A DNA stretch of 64,000 nt, from contig NZ_JALLPO010000044.1 in the NCBI RefSeq assembly GCF_023276435.1, positions 1 to 64,000 on the forward strand, in the 5' to 3' direction. The position numbers were made by a program, and so were the translations under genes. Below, one piece after another: positions 35,679 to 45,900 of this stretch; position 1 is the stretch's first letter; each line of letters opens with the position of its first letter. The notes under the pieces are model-generated. The model had not been told where the DNA came from, made no database searches, and saw only the letters and a program-made list of their open reading frames with translations. The DNA is from Sphaerisporangium perillae (GTDB lineage Bacteria > Actinomycetota > Actinomycetes > Streptosporangiales > Streptosporangiaceae).

Positions 35679-37151
35679 CTAGACGCCTGGAAAGGGGACG
35701 CCTCCGTCCAGGACGGCCTGGCCGCCGTCCCGGCCCTGGTCGGGCTGCTCGCCCTGGCCGCCGTCGCTCTCCCCGGAGTCGCTCGGCTGGTCCTCGCCGC
35801 TCTCGGCCGGGGGCACGACGTTGTCCTCGGCCTTCTCCTTGGTCTTCGTCGGTTTGGCGGACGGCTCGGGCGATGTCCCCTTGTCCTTGGTCTTGTCCGG
35901 CGTCGGGTCGTCCTTGGTGGGCGTGGGCCGTGGGGCCGAGGAGGACGGCACGCCTGAGGACGGGACCTGGCCCTGGGACGGCTGGGAGGGGTCCTGGGTG
36001 GCCCGCCGGGTGACTGGCTCGGCCGTCGGGGTGACCGAGACCGTCACGCGGACCGTCGGGGAGGTCGCCGGCGCTCCACCGGAGCCGGCCGACCGCGCGG
36101 TCACCCACGCCAGGCCACCGGCCACCAGGCCGACCGACAGGATCAGGGCCGTGAGCCCGGCCAGCGCCATGCCGCGCCCGCCGCCCTGCCGCGTCTGCGG
36201 GGGCACCGCCCCGGGCGCCGTGACCGGCGATGCGGGCAGCCGCTCCCGGGTGGGCGGGGACGCCTGGGCGGGGACGGGGGCCGGCACGGGGGCGGCCGGC
36301 ATCGTCGGCTCGGGCTGGATGCCCGCGGCCACCATGCGCAGGTAGCGTTCGGTCTCCCCGGCGGTGAGCCGCTCGGCCGGATCCTTCTGCAGCAACCCAA
36401 TGAGGACCGGACCCAGCGGTCCCGCCAGCCGGATGGGCGCGGGCGGGTCGTGCATGACGGCTCCGAGCGTCGCCAGCGGGTTGCCGCGCTGGAACGGCGA
36501 GCGGCCCTCCACCGCGACGTACAGGGTGACGCCGAGGGACCACAGGTCGGAGGCGCGGGTCGCCTGGCCGCCGGCCGCCCGCTCCGGGGCGATGAACGCC
36601 GGGGTGCCGATGAGCGTTCCGGTGCGGGTCACGGAGGAGTCGTCGTCGAGCGTCGCGATGCCGAAGTCGGTCAGCACCGCCCGGCCGCCGTCCGTGGAGA
36701 GCAGGACGTTGTCGGGCTTGACGTCCCGGTGCAGCACTCCCGCCTGGTGGGCGGCCCGCAGCGCGGCCAGCACCTGCAGCCCGATCTCGGCCACGCGAGC
36801 CGGGGTGAGCGGCCCCTGGTCGCGCACCACGGCGCCCAGGGTGTCGGAGGGGACGTACTGCAGCACGATCCACGGGTGCCCGTTCTCCTCGAACACGTCG
36901 TACACCGTGGCGACGCCGGGGTGGCCCACCCGCCCGGCGGCGCGGGCCTCCCGGAAGGTCCGTAAAGTGAAGATCTCTCGCTCGGATCCGGTGAGCTCCG
37001 GTGGCGCGATCAGCTCCTTGACGGCGATCTCGCGGCCGAGAATCTCGTCATGGGCCCGCCAGACGGTGCCCATTCCACCTCGGCCGATTGGTTCCAGCAG
37101 GCGGTATCGGCCTGCCACGACTCGGTGCGTGACCTGGGGTGAATCCGGCAT
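35679..37151 (-). CDS. Transmembrane Ser/Thr protein kinase (short extracellular tail)
   Basis: The 490-residue Hanks-type kinase has a P-loop GRGGMGTVW near residue 23, Lys in AVKEL, catalytic loop HRDVKPDN near residue 140, DFGIAT and the APE-type TPAFIAPER. A Pro-rich juxtamembrane stretch, a membrane helix (about 325-347) and about 140 extracellular residues rich in Thr, Lys, Pro, Glu and Gly follow. Unlike the two kinases upstream it lacks the folded extracellular domain. It is the third gene of a probable three-kinase unit. No PASTA repeats are present. The ligand and targets are unknown. Confidence 0.88.
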   Translation of the reverse strand: MPDSPQVTHRVVAGRYRLLEPIGRGGMGTVWRAHDEILGREIAVKELIAPPELTGSEREIFTLRTFREARAAGRVGHPGVATVYDVFEENGHPWIVLQYVPSDTLGAVVRDQGPLTPARVAEIGLQVLAALRAAHQAGVLHRDVKPDNVLLSTDGGRAVLTDFGIATLDDDSSVTRTGTLIGTPAFIAPERAAGGQATRASDLWSLGVTLYVAVEGRSPFQRGNPLATLGAVMHDPPAPIRLAGPLGPVLIGLLQKDPAERLTAGETERYLRMVAAGIQPEPTMPAAPVPAPVPAQASPPTRERLPASPVTAPGAVPPQTRQGGGRGMALAGLTALILSVGLVAGGLAWVTARSAGSGGAPATSPTVRVTVSVTPTAEPVTRRATQDPSQPSQGQVPSSGVPSSSAPRPTPTKDDPTPDKTKDKGTSPEPSAKPTKTKEKAEDNVVPPAESGEDQPSDSGESDGGQGEQPDQGRDGGQAVLDGGVPFPGV

Positions 37152-37195
37152 GTAGGGCTGGCTACCCTAAAATTTCGGTCACATGCCTCTTGCTG

Positions 37196-38866
37196 TCAGG
37201 ATGGCCGAAAAGTCCTTGTAAACGTCTCAAAATAGGAATAATCGTCTTCCCAGTACTGGTCCGTGGTGTGCCAGTAGATCGCGAACTGGCGGCCGTCCGC
37301 CGTGGCGAGCGCGCGGTCGATCACGTGTGCCCGCTCCTTCTCCATCTCCCAGGTGAACTCCCAGTCGGCCGCCGCCTGGTCCCTGTAGGTGAGGGAACGC
37401 AAGGTGAGCAGCTCGTAGCCGGGCAGTTTCTTGTTCGCCAGGGACTGCTCTTCGACGTCACGCAGGGCGGTCAGCGGGTCCCCCGCCCGCCAGGGGGTCG
37501 TGTCGATCAGCAGGTAGCTGCGAGACCCCGGAAGGCGGAAGTTCACCCGGGTCTTGTCCCGCCCGAACTCCACCCAGCGCCGGGGGAGGGCGACGGTGAA
37601 GCCCAGGTCGTCGACATGGGTGCGCCAGCCCTTCGGCAGGGCCGGCGAAGGCGTGGCGGAGGGGGAGCCGGTGGGATCGGTGGAAGGGGTGGCCGGCGGG
37701 ACGACGGCCGAGGACGTGGCCGTGGGGAAGGCGGAGGCGCCGGTCGGCGAGGCGGAGCCGGCCGGCGGATGTGACGCCACCGCGGCGGTGCCGGCGACCT
37801 CGCGGTAGCCGAACCAGCCGCCGGCCGCGATCGCGACCACCAGCAGCGGCAGGCCCGCCAGCAGGGCGACCCGGGAGCGGCCCCGCCCCTTGACCGTGGC
37901 CGCCGATCCCTCGACGGTGGACCACGCCGACTGACCGGCGTTCGACCACGCCGACTGACCCGCGTTCGGCATCGTGGACGACCGGACCGGCGGCCGGTCG
38001 GCCGAGGCCGGGCGGCGCGACGGCTTTCCGCGCGCCGCGCGCGTCAGCTCTCCGGCCGCCACGCGGCGCAGCGCCTCGGCGGCCTCGGCGGCGGACATGC
38101 GCTCAACGGGCTCCTTGCGGAGCAGCCCCTCGATCACCGGGCCCAGCGGGCCGGCCAGCCGCGTGGGCTCTGGCCGGTCGTTGAGCACGGCCGCCATCGT
38201 GGGCACCGGCGCGCCCCGGTCGAAGGGAGGCCTGCCCTCCACGGCCGCGTACAGCGTCGCGCCGAGGGACCACAGGTCGGACTCGGGCACGGCGGGGCGC
38301 CCCTTGAGCCGCTCGGGCGGCATGAACGCCGGGGTGCCCGACAGGTTGCCCGTCGTGGTCAGGGCCGTCTCCTCCGACATCGTCGCGATGCCGAAGTCGG
38401 TCAGCACCACCCTGCCGCCCTCGGTGAGCAGGACGTTCTCGGGTTTCACATCGCGGTGGAGCACCCCTGCGGCGTGCGCGGCGCGCAGCGCGTCCAGGAC
38501 CTGCCCGCCGATCTCGGCGACCACCCTCGGCTCCAGGGGCCCGCCGGCTCTGAGCACCTCGCCCAGTGAGCGGGAACGGACCAGCTGCATGACGATCCAG
38601 GGACGGTCGTCCTCTTCGATGACGTCGTGGACGACGACCACCGACGGGTGGTCCAGACGCCCGGCGGCCCGCGCCTCGCGGATCGTCCGCCGGTTGAAGG
38701 CGGCGCGGTCCTCCTCGCTCATCGCGCGGTACAGGACCTCCTTGACCGCGACGAGGCGGTCGAGGAGCTCGTCATGGGCACGCCAGACCACGCCCATGCC
38801 ACCACGGCCGATGGGCTCCAGCAGGAGATACCTGCCGGCGACCCGGCGCTGCGTCTCCGCGGTCAC
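37196..38866 (-). CDS. Transmembrane Ser/Thr protein kinase with extracellular sensor domain
   Basis: The 556-residue protein has an N-terminal kinase (GRGGMGVVW, AVKEV, HRDVKPEN, DFGIAT) and a linker with a duplicated NAGQSAWS motif. One membrane helix (about 332-352) and a Ser/Pro/Thr-rich stalk follow. A C-terminal domain of about 140 residues starts GWRTHVDDLGFTVALPRRW and contains ADWEFTW and HVIDRALATADG. The same domain, at low identity, ends the next kinase upstream. The start is GTG 38866. It lies 67 bases downstream of that kinase and 44 bases upstream of the third, so co-transcription is likely. Confidence 0.9.
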   Translation of the reverse strand: MTAETQRRVAGRYLLLEPIGRGGMGVVWRAHDELLDRLVAVKEVLYRAMSEEDRAAFNRRTIREARAAGRLDHPSVVVVHDVIEEDDRPWIVMQLVRSRSLGEVLRAGGPLEPRVVAEIGGQVLDALRAAHAAGVLHRDVKPENVLLTEGGRVVLTDFGIATMSEETALTTTGNLSGTPAFMPPERLKGRPAVPESDLWSLGATLYAAVEGRPPFDRGAPVPTMAAVLNDRPEPTRLAGPLGPVIEGLLRKEPVERMSAAEAAEALRRVAAGELTRAARGKPSRRPASADRPPVRSSTMPNAGQSAWSNAGQSAWSTVEGSAATVKGRGRSRVALLAGLPLLVVAIAAGGWFGYREVAGTAAVASHPPAGSASPTGASAFPTATSSAVVPPATPSTDPTGSPSATPSPALPKGWRTHVDDLGFTVALPRRWVEFGRDKTRVNFRLPGSRSYLLIDTTPWRAGDPLTALRDVEEQSLANKKLPGYELLTLRSLTYRDQAAADWEFTWEMEKERAHVIDRALATADGRQFAIYWHTTDQYWEDDYSYFETFTRTFRPS

Positions 38867-38933
38867 GTCGCCCAGTCCCTCCTTATCCGCTCCCGCATCG
38901 TCCCATAACCGGACGCCGCCCGGAACGTGACCG

Positions 38934-41459
38934 TTATTTGGCGGGCTTGAAGGTGGCGGCGAGGGTCTCGAAGAGCTTCTTCTTCTGCTTCCAGTCCTTG
39001 TCCTGGGTCTTGAAGAGCAGCGCGTAGCCGTTGTTCTTGTCGGTGACGAAGCCGCGGTCGATCACGCGCGACCGGTACCTGCTGTCGCCGAAGGTGAACT
39101 CCCAGTCGGCCGCGGTCTTCCAGTAGTCCTTGACCTCCCTGATCTCGATCAGGTTGTAGCCGGGGAAGTTCCCCCTCATGCCCGGCACGTCGCGCCGCCA
39201 GACCTTCAGGGCGTCGGACTCCGGAGTGGAGGTGTGGTGGACCTCCAGGTAGGTGTGCGCGTCCCCGCGGAAGCGAACCTCGCCGTTGCCCCTCCCGTCC
39301 ACGCGCCATCCCTTCGGCAGCGCGAGGGAGAACCCACTGGAGTGCTTGTAGTTGTGCCAGCCGCCGGGGACGTCCCCCGGGCCGATGGCGGTCGGCTTGG
39401 GGGTGGACGACGGCTTGGCGGTCTCGCTGGGAGAGGCGGAGGACGGAGACGGCGCGGAGGAGGCGCCGGAGGACGGCGCGTCCGAGCCGCCGGTCCCGGA
39501 GGGGGCCGGCGCCGAGGCGTGCTTGGACGCCGACGCGTTCCCGGAGGGGGTGTCGGAGGCCTCCCTCGCGCCCAGCCACAGGGCGATGCCCGCCACGACG
39601 AGGATCGCCGGGATGGCCACCAGCACGATGCGCAGGACCGGCACGGGGCGCCGGGGCCCGTCGTCGTCCGGCGACATCGGGATCATCGGCGCCACCGAGG
39701 TCGCGCCGGTCTCGGGCATCCCTGCGAAGGTCGCCGGCGCCTCGGCGGCGGCCGAGGCGGGCTCGTCCGGCGCGGTGGGCGGCCTGCCGGGGACGCCCGC
39801 CGGCGCGCCCCCGTAGGGCCGCTTGCGAGTCTCGGGCCGGGTCTCCGCCTGCCCGCCCCTCACCTGCCGGGGAACGTGCGTCGGCCGCCGCTCGCCGAAC
39901 TCGGACGCCGCCTGCCCCACCGGCTCGGCCGGCGGCCTGACGGGCTGGACGGGGGCCTTGACCGGCCGGCCGGCGGGTTTCCCAGTGCTGGGACGGGCGG
40001 CAGCGGGCGCGCCTTCCCCGGCTCCGGCCTCCTCGGATTCCTCGGCCGCGGCGGCCCGCGCCCCGGGCCGGCCCTCCGGCTCCGCCGCGCCTTCCGCATG
40101 GAACGCCACGTCGCGATCGGCGGGCTCGCCGGCCTCGTCCTCGCCGGGTTCGCCGGACGCCTGTGCCGCTGGGCCGGGCGTGACCTTCTTGACCGCTCCG
40201 GCCCTTCCGGCGGCCGGCGCCTTCCCGGCGGCGGGCGGCGTGGCGGGCCCGGCCTGCTCGGCAGCGGGAGCCGGATCGGCCGCCGCCTGACCGATGGCGG
40301 GGGCCGGCGCCGCTGCCTGTCCGGGCGCGGAGCCCTCCTTGGACGCCGGCGCCTGCTTCAGCGACTGGACCTTCTCCAGCGCCTCGGCCCGGCCGCGCGC
40401 GCCGGCCTCGGCGGCCGGAGCGGCCTCGGCGGCCGGGGCGGCCTCGGCGGCCGGGGCGGCCTCCGGTGGCGGGACTGCGGCGGGGGCCGGGACGGCGGCC
40501 TCGGGGCGGGCGCTCTTGGCGGGCTGCCGCGGCTGCTTGGGCTGTTTGCGCGGAGGGCTGGTGGCGGGCGCCGGGAGCGGGGTCGCCGGCAGCGTCCGCT
40601 GGCTCGTCGCGGGCGCCGAGGTGCGGTCCTCGGCGATGCTGCGCAGCATGCGCTCGGCCTGGTCGGGGCTGAGCCGGCGGTCGGGGTCCTTCTCCAGCAG
40701 GCCGGACAGGACGGCGCCGAGCCGCCCGGCCCGCAGCGCCGGCTCGGGCTCGTCGTTCAGCACGGCGTGCATGGTGGCCATCGCCATGCCCTTGTCGTGC
40801 GGCGGGCGGCCCTCGACGGCGGCGTACAGCGTCGCGCCGAGCGACCACAGGTCCGACTCGCGCTGGGCGGGGTAGCCCCGGAGGCGCTCAGGGGCGATGA
40901 AGGCGGGGGTGCCGACGAGTCCCGTGCGGGTCATCGTCGTGTCGGTCTCCATGCGGGCGATGCCGAAGTCGGTCAGCACCACCCGTCCGTCGTCGGTGAG
41001 CAGCACGTTCTCGGGCTTGACGTCGCGGTGCAGCACCCCGGCCGCGTGCGCGGTGCGCAGCGCCTCCAGCACCTGGAGCCCGATCTCCGCCACCATGCGC
41101 ATCGGCAGCGGCCCATCGTCGCGCAGCACCTGGCCGAGCGAGCGGGAGTCGACCAGCTGCATGACGATCCAGGGGCGGCCGTTCTCCTCGATGACGTCGT
41201 GGACCACGACGACGTTCGGATGGGTCAGCCGGCCCGCCGCCCGCGCCTCGCGCAGCGTGCGCCTGTTGAGCTCGGCGATCTCGTCGTCCTGGGGGTCGCC
41301 GGGGTAGCGGACCTCCTTGACGGCGACCGCTCGGTCGAGCAACTCGTCGTGGGCTCGCCACACGATGCCCATGCCGCCGCGGCCGATCGGCTCCAGTAGC
41401 TGGTAGCGGTCGGCCACGCGGCGTCCCCGCCGCCGTCCATCCGGCCGTGCTTCCGACAT
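38934..41459 (-). CDS. Large transmembrane Ser/Thr protein kinase with extracellular sensor domain
   Basis: The 841-residue protein is first in the kinase trio. It has an N-terminal kinase with GRGGMGIVW, AVKEV, HRDVKPEN, DFGIAR and TPAFIAPER. A 300-residue Ala/Pro/Glu-rich low-complexity linker with AAPAAE repeats precedes a membrane helix near 605-625 and a Ser-rich stalk. The extracellular domain from about 700 begins GWHNYKHSSGFSLALPKGW. It shares ADWEFTF and RVIDRGFVTD with the second kinase, which suggests sensing of related signals. ATG 41459 is chosen over GTG 41462; AAAGGGGG lies upstream. GC-rich low-complexity DNA makes the linker prone to length change. Confidence 0.9.
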   Translation of the reverse strand: MSEARPDGRRRGRRVADRYQLLEPIGRGGMGIVWRAHDELLDRAVAVKEVRYPGDPQDDEIAELNRRTLREARAAGRLTHPNVVVVHDVIEENGRPWIVMQLVDSRSLGQVLRDDGPLPMRMVAEIGLQVLEALRTAHAAGVLHRDVKPENVLLTDDGRVVLTDFGIARMETDTTMTRTGLVGTPAFIAPERLRGYPAQRESDLWSLGATLYAAVEGRPPHDKGMAMATMHAVLNDEPEPALRAGRLGAVLSGLLEKDPDRRLSPDQAERMLRSIAEDRTSAPATSQRTLPATPLPAPATSPPRKQPKQPRQPAKSARPEAAVPAPAAVPPPEAAPAAEAAPAAEAAPAAEAGARGRAEALEKVQSLKQAPASKEGSAPGQAAAPAPAIGQAAADPAPAAEQAGPATPPAAGKAPAAGRAGAVKKVTPGPAAQASGEPGEDEAGEPADRDVAFHAEGAAEPEGRPGARAAAAEESEEAGAGEGAPAAARPSTGKPAGRPVKAPVQPVRPPAEPVGQAASEFGERRPTHVPRQVRGGQAETRPETRKRPYGGAPAGVPGRPPTAPDEPASAAAEAPATFAGMPETGATSVAPMIPMSPDDDGPRRPVPVLRIVLVAIPAILVVAGIALWLGAREASDTPSGNASASKHASAPAPSGTGGSDAPSSGASSAPSPSSASPSETAKPSSTPKPTAIGPGDVPGGWHNYKHSSGFSLALPKGWRVDGRGNGEVRFRGDAHTYLEVHHTSTPESDALKVWRRDVPGMRGNFPGYNLIEIREVKDYWKTAADWEFTFGDSRYRSRVIDRGFVTDKNNGYALLFKTQDKDWKQKKKLFETLAATFKPAK

Positions 41460-41582
41460 CACCCGCCGCTACCCCCTTTCAGGCGAATGAATCGTCCCAT
41501 AGCGGTGCGCACGTGCAAACGCGGCTTCTGGTGAACTGTCCGCTATGTGAGATCCGGTGTCCACCAGGTGGCGGATTCCTGA

Positions 41583-41588
41583 TATTCT
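41583..41588 (+). promoter_or_regulatory. Candidate -10 box for a leaderless transcript
   Basis: TATTCT lies 7 bases before ATG 41596, the spacing expected when transcription starts at the A of the start codon. The -35 match is weak (TGTCCA near 41558). Confidence 0.4.
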
Positions 41589-41595
41589 CAGCGCC

Positions 41596-41658
41596 ATGAC
41601 TTGCTATTTCGTGTTCATCGAGCCGGTTCCGGGAGAGCCGGTCGCCGTCACGATCTAG
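41596..41658 (+). CDS. Possible 20-residue leader peptide rich in aromatic residues
   Basis: The short frame encodes MTCYFVFIEPVPGEPVAVTI with Tyr and two Phe within residues 4-7. It has no ribosome binding site but a well-placed -10 box, so it could be read from a leaderless mRNA. It sits 111 bases before an aromatic-pathway gene, and a CCGCCGG...CCGGCGG hairpin (41724-41753) lies between. Ribosome-mediated attenuation by Phe/Tyr supply is a reasonable inference. Chance occurrence of such a short frame cannot be excluded. A second short frame from 41695 (MSSPFRHY...) runs into the next gene. Confidence 0.35.
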   Translation: MTCYFVFIEPVPGEPVAVTI

Positions 41659-41723
41659 CGACCATCCGGAGCCGGCAGAGGGCGGAGACGAGAATGTCTT
41701 CGCCTTTTCGTCATTACAGACCC

Positions 41724-41753
41724 CCGCCGGCTCGCGGGCGACGCGGCCGGCGG
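41724..41753 (+). promoter_or_regulatory. Hairpin before the DAHP synthase-like gene
   Basis: CCGCCGG (41724-41730) and CCGGCGG (41747-41753) form a 7-base GC-only stem with a 16-base loop, just upstream of the AAGGGAG ribosome binding site. It has no U-tract. It could take part in attenuation or translational control. Confidence 0.4.
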
Positions 41754-41769
41754 CACCAAGGGAGCCGAC

Positions 41770-42894
41770 ATGTCATCGACCGGGCAGCCGGGCGCGCACT
41801 CCGTACGAATCGGGAGCCTCACCGTGGGAGAGGGCCCGGCGGTGCTGCTGGCGGGCGCCTTCGCGGGCGGTCAGGGCGCGGACGGGCGGTGGCTGAGCCT
41901 GCGCGACGACCACGCGCCGTCCGGGGTGACCGACGGCCCCGCTGGAACGGCCCGCGACGGCGGCGAGAGCGCCATCCTGGCCCGGGCGAGGGCCGGGTGG
42001 GACGGGCCGCTGCTCGTGGAACCGGCCTCGGCGGGCGTGCTGCCGGCGGTCGCCGCGCACGCCGACGCGGTGGTGCTCGGGCCGTCGTGGGCGGGCGACC
42101 CCGAGCTCCTGCGGGCGGCCTGCGCCCTCGGGCTGCCGGTCGTGTTGCGGCGGGGCGCGGCGACCTCCCTGGAGGAGTGGCTGCGGGCCGCGGACCGCTG
42201 CGCGGACGATGGCGCCGCGGGCGTGGTGCTGTGTGAGAGCGGGAGCCGCAAGGGCGCCCCCGGCCCCGCCGCGGACCTGGGTCTCGTACGGGCGGCCGGG
42301 CGGCGCTCGGGACGTCCGGTCCTCGCCTCCCCAGGCGACGACGCCGGGCTCGCGGGGGCGGTCGTGGCCGCGGGGGCGGACGGCCTGTGGCTCGGGCCGG
42401 AGGCGGGTCCCGAGGCGGTCGAGGCGGCGCGCGAGGCCGTCACCCTGATCGGCGCGCTCGTCCGCGACGAGCGGCCGGGCACGCTGACGGGGGCCCGGGA
42501 GGCCATCGACCGGGTCGACGCCGCGCTGGCCGTGCTGCTGGAACGCCGGGCGTTCCTGGCGGGCACCGTGCAGCGGCTCAAGCCCGTCGGCGGCTTCGCC
42601 GGGCGCGACATGGAACGCGAGCGACGCCTGGTCGCCGCGATGGCCCGCCGCGCCCCGGAGCTCGGGCAGGAGCGGCTCGCGCCCATCATGAACGCCGTCA
42701 TCGAGGCGGGGCTGCACCTGGCGGAGGAACGCAAGGAGGCCGGGGCGCACCTGACGGAGGAACACGGGGGCGACACGCGGGAGAATGGGGCGAAGCCCAC
42801 GTCCGACGGCGTCCCCCCAGGCTCCGTGGAGAGCGTTCCACGGGGTCAGGCGGGCATGGAGGCGCTCGCCGGCCGGGGGCCGGATCACGATTGA
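41770..42894 (+). CDS. Degenerate DAHP synthase-like domain fused to chorismate mutase (AroQ)
   Basis: The 374-residue protein has two parts. Residues 1 to about 230 align by eye with type I-beta DAHP synthases (PVVLRRGAATSLEEWLRAAD, then GAAGVVLCESGSR, where active enzymes have LKRG...EEW...VVLCERG). However, the AGPCAVES substrate loop is reduced to LAGAFAGG, and the Lys of KRG is Arg. Residues about 235-315 form an AroQ chorismate mutase helix set (AIDRVDAALAVLLERR, then ERRLVAAMA). A charged tail with a duplicated HLxEE segment follows. Chorismate mutase converts chorismate to prephenate for Phe/Tyr. The N-terminal part may be regulatory. AAGGGAG precedes ATG 41770. Confidence 0.72.
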   Translation: MSSTGQPGAHSVRIGSLTVGEGPAVLLAGAFAGGQGADGRWLSLRDDHAPSGVTDGPAGTARDGGESAILARARAGWDGPLLVEPASAGVLPAVAAHADAVVLGPSWAGDPELLRAACALGLPVVLRRGAATSLEEWLRAADRCADDGAAGVVLCESGSRKGAPGPAADLGLVRAAGRRSGRPVLASPGDDAGLAGAVVAAGADGLWLGPEAGPEAVEAAREAVTLIGALVRDERPGTLTGAREAIDRVDAALAVLLERRAFLAGTVQRLKPVGGFAGRDMERERRLVAAMARRAPELGQERLAPIMNAVIEAGLHLAEERKEAGAHLTEEHGGDTRENGAKPTSDGVPPGSVESVPRGQAGMEALAGRGPDHD

Positions 42895-42985
42895 GACCGG
42901 CGGGCCCCGTGTGCCACGGGAGGCCGCCGGGACGGCGTAGGCTCTCATCCGCCGCACCGGATCGAGGGGAAAGGGACGGCCCCGC

Positions 42986-45900
42986 ATGGCTGAATCGTTT
43001 GTGCATCTGCACGTTCACACCGAGTACTCCATGCTCGACGGAGCGGCGCGGTTGAAGCAGATGTTCAAACAGGTCGGCGATCTCGGGATGCCCGCCATCG
43101 CGATCACCGACCACGGCAACATGCACGGCGCCTACGACTTCTACAAGCAGGCGACCGGGGCCGGCATCAAGCCGATCATCGGCATCGAGGCCTACGTCGC
43201 CCCGGCCTCCCGCCACCAGAAGAAGCCCGTCCTGTGGGGCGAGCCGCACCAGAAGCGCGACGACGTGTCCGCCGGCGGCTACTACACCCACATGACGATC
43301 TGGGCGCGCGACTCCACAGGCCTGGGCAACCTGATGAAGCTCTCCTCGCGCGCCTACACCGAGGGCTTCGTGCGCAAGTGGGCCCGCATGGACGCCGAGC
43401 TGCTCGCCGAGCACGCCGATGGGCTGATGGCCACGACCGGCTGCCCCTCCGGCGAGGTGCAGACCCGCCTGCGGCTCGGGCAGTACGACGAGGCGCTGGC
43501 GGCGGCGGCCAGGTTCCAGGAGATCTTCGGCAAGGAGAACTACTACCTGGAGATCATGGACCACGGGCTCGACATCGAGCGCCGGGTCCGCGACGGGCTC
43601 ACCCGCATCTCCAAAGAGCTCGAGATCCCGCCGCTGGTGACCAACGACTCCCACTACACCTACGAATCGGACGCCACCTCCCACGACGCGCTGCTGTGCA
43701 TCCAGACCGGCAAGCAGCTCGCGGACCCCGACCGGTTCCGCTTCGACGGCAGCGGCTACTACATCAAGACCGCAGACGAGATGCGCGCGGTCGACTCCTC
43801 CGACCTGTGGGCCGAGGGCTGCCGCAACACCCTGCTGGTCGCCGAGAAGGTCGACCCGTCGGGCATGTTCGGCTTCAAGAACCTCATGCCGACCTTCCCG
43901 ATCCCCGAGGGGCACACCGAGGAGAGCTGGTTCCGGGAGGAGATCGCCCGGGGCATGGCGCGGCGCTTCCCCGAAGGCGTGGACGAGGAGCACCAGCGCC
44001 AGATCGAGTTCGAGATGAACGTCGTCCTGCAGATGGGGTTCCCGTCGTACTTCCTCGTGGTCGCCGACTTCATCATGTGGGCCAAGAACAACGGCATCCG
44101 GGTCGGTCCCGGCCGTGGCTCGGCCGCCGGCTCGCTGGCGGCGTACGCGCTGGGCATCACCGACCTCGACCCGCTGCCGCACGGGCTGATCTTCGAGCGG
44201 TTCCTGAATCCCGACCGCGTCTCCATGCCCGACGTCGACATCGACTTCGACGAACGTCGGCGGGCCGACGTGATCCGGTACGTCACCGAGAAGTACGGCG
44301 CCGACAAGGTCGCGATGATCGCCACCTTCGGCACCATCAAGGCGAAAGCGGCCATCAAGGACGCCGCGCGCGTCCTCGGCTACCCCTACGCCCTCGGCGA
44401 CAAGGTCTCCAAGGCGTTCCCGCCCGCGGTGATGGGCAAGGACATCCCGCTGTCGGGCATCTTCGACAAGGACCACCCGCGCTACAACGAGGCCGGCGAG
44501 CTGCGCAAGCTGTACGAGGAGGACGTCGACGTCAAGGCGGCGATGGACCTCGGCAGGGGCCTTGAGGGCCTGATCCGGCAGACCGGCGTGCACGCCGCGG
44601 GCGTCATCATGTCCTCGGAGGTGCTGACCGACTACATCCCGATCATGCGCCGCGACGCCGACGGCGCGATCATCACGCAGTTCGACTACCCGACCTGCGA
44701 GACGCTCGGCCTGCTGAAGATGGACTTCCTGGGCCTGCGCAACCTCACGATCATCGACGACTGCCTGAAGATGATCGAGGCCAACACCGGCAACCTGATC
44801 GACCTGCTCAAGCTGCCCCTGGACGATCCGAGGGCGTACGAGCTGCTCGGCCGGGGCGACACCCTCGGAGTGTTCCAGCTCGATGGCGGCGGCATGCGCT
44901 CGCTGCTGCGGCTGATGAAGCCCGACAACTTCGAGGACATCTCCGCCGTCGGCGCCCTGTACCGGCCGGGCCCGATGGGCGCGAACTCCCACACCAACTA
45001 CGCGCTCCGCAAGAACGGCCAGCAGGAGATCACTCCGATCCACCCGGAGTTCTCCGAGTCGCTGGAGGAGATCCTCGGCACCACCCACGGCCTGATCGTG
45101 TACCAGGAGCAGGTCATGGCCATCGCGCAGAAGGTCGCCGGGTTCTCGCTCGGCAAGGCCGACCTGCTGCGCCGGGCGATGGGCAAGAAGAAGAAGGCCG
45201 AGCTGGACAAGCAGTTCGAGTCCTTCGAGCAGGGCATGAAGGACAACGGCTACTCCGCCGAGGCCATCAAGACCCTCTGGGACATCCTGCTCCCGTTCTC
45301 CGACTACGCCTTCAACAAGGCCCACAGCGCCGCCTACGGCCTGGTGTCCTACTGGACCGCCTACCTCAAGGCCAACTACCCGGCCGAGTACATGGCCGCG
45401 CTGCTCACCTCGGTCAAGGACGACAAGGACAAGTCGGCGCTCTACCTGAACGAGTGCCGGCGCATGGGCATCAAGGTGCTCCCGCCGGACGTCAACGACT
45501 CCGACTTCGACTTCACCCCGCGCGGCACCGACATCCGCTTCGGCCTGTCGGCGATCCGCAACGTCGGCGGCAACGTCGTCGACGGCATCATCTCCGCGCG
45601 CAAGGAGAAGAGCCGCTTCGCCGACTTCAAGGACTTCCTGCGCAAGGTGCCCGCGATCGTCTGCAACAAGCGCGTCATCGAGTCGCTGATCAAGGCGGGG
45701 GCGTTCGACTCGCTCGGCCACGTGCGCAAGGGCCTGGTCATGGTGCACGAGCAGGCCGTCGACGCGATCATCGACATCAAGAAGAACGAGGCCATCGGGC
45801 AGGACTCCCTGTTCGGGGCGATCGACGGGGCCGAGGACCAGACCTTCGACGTGCAGATCCCGCCGGGGGAGTGGGACAAGTCCACGCTGCTGGTCTTCGA

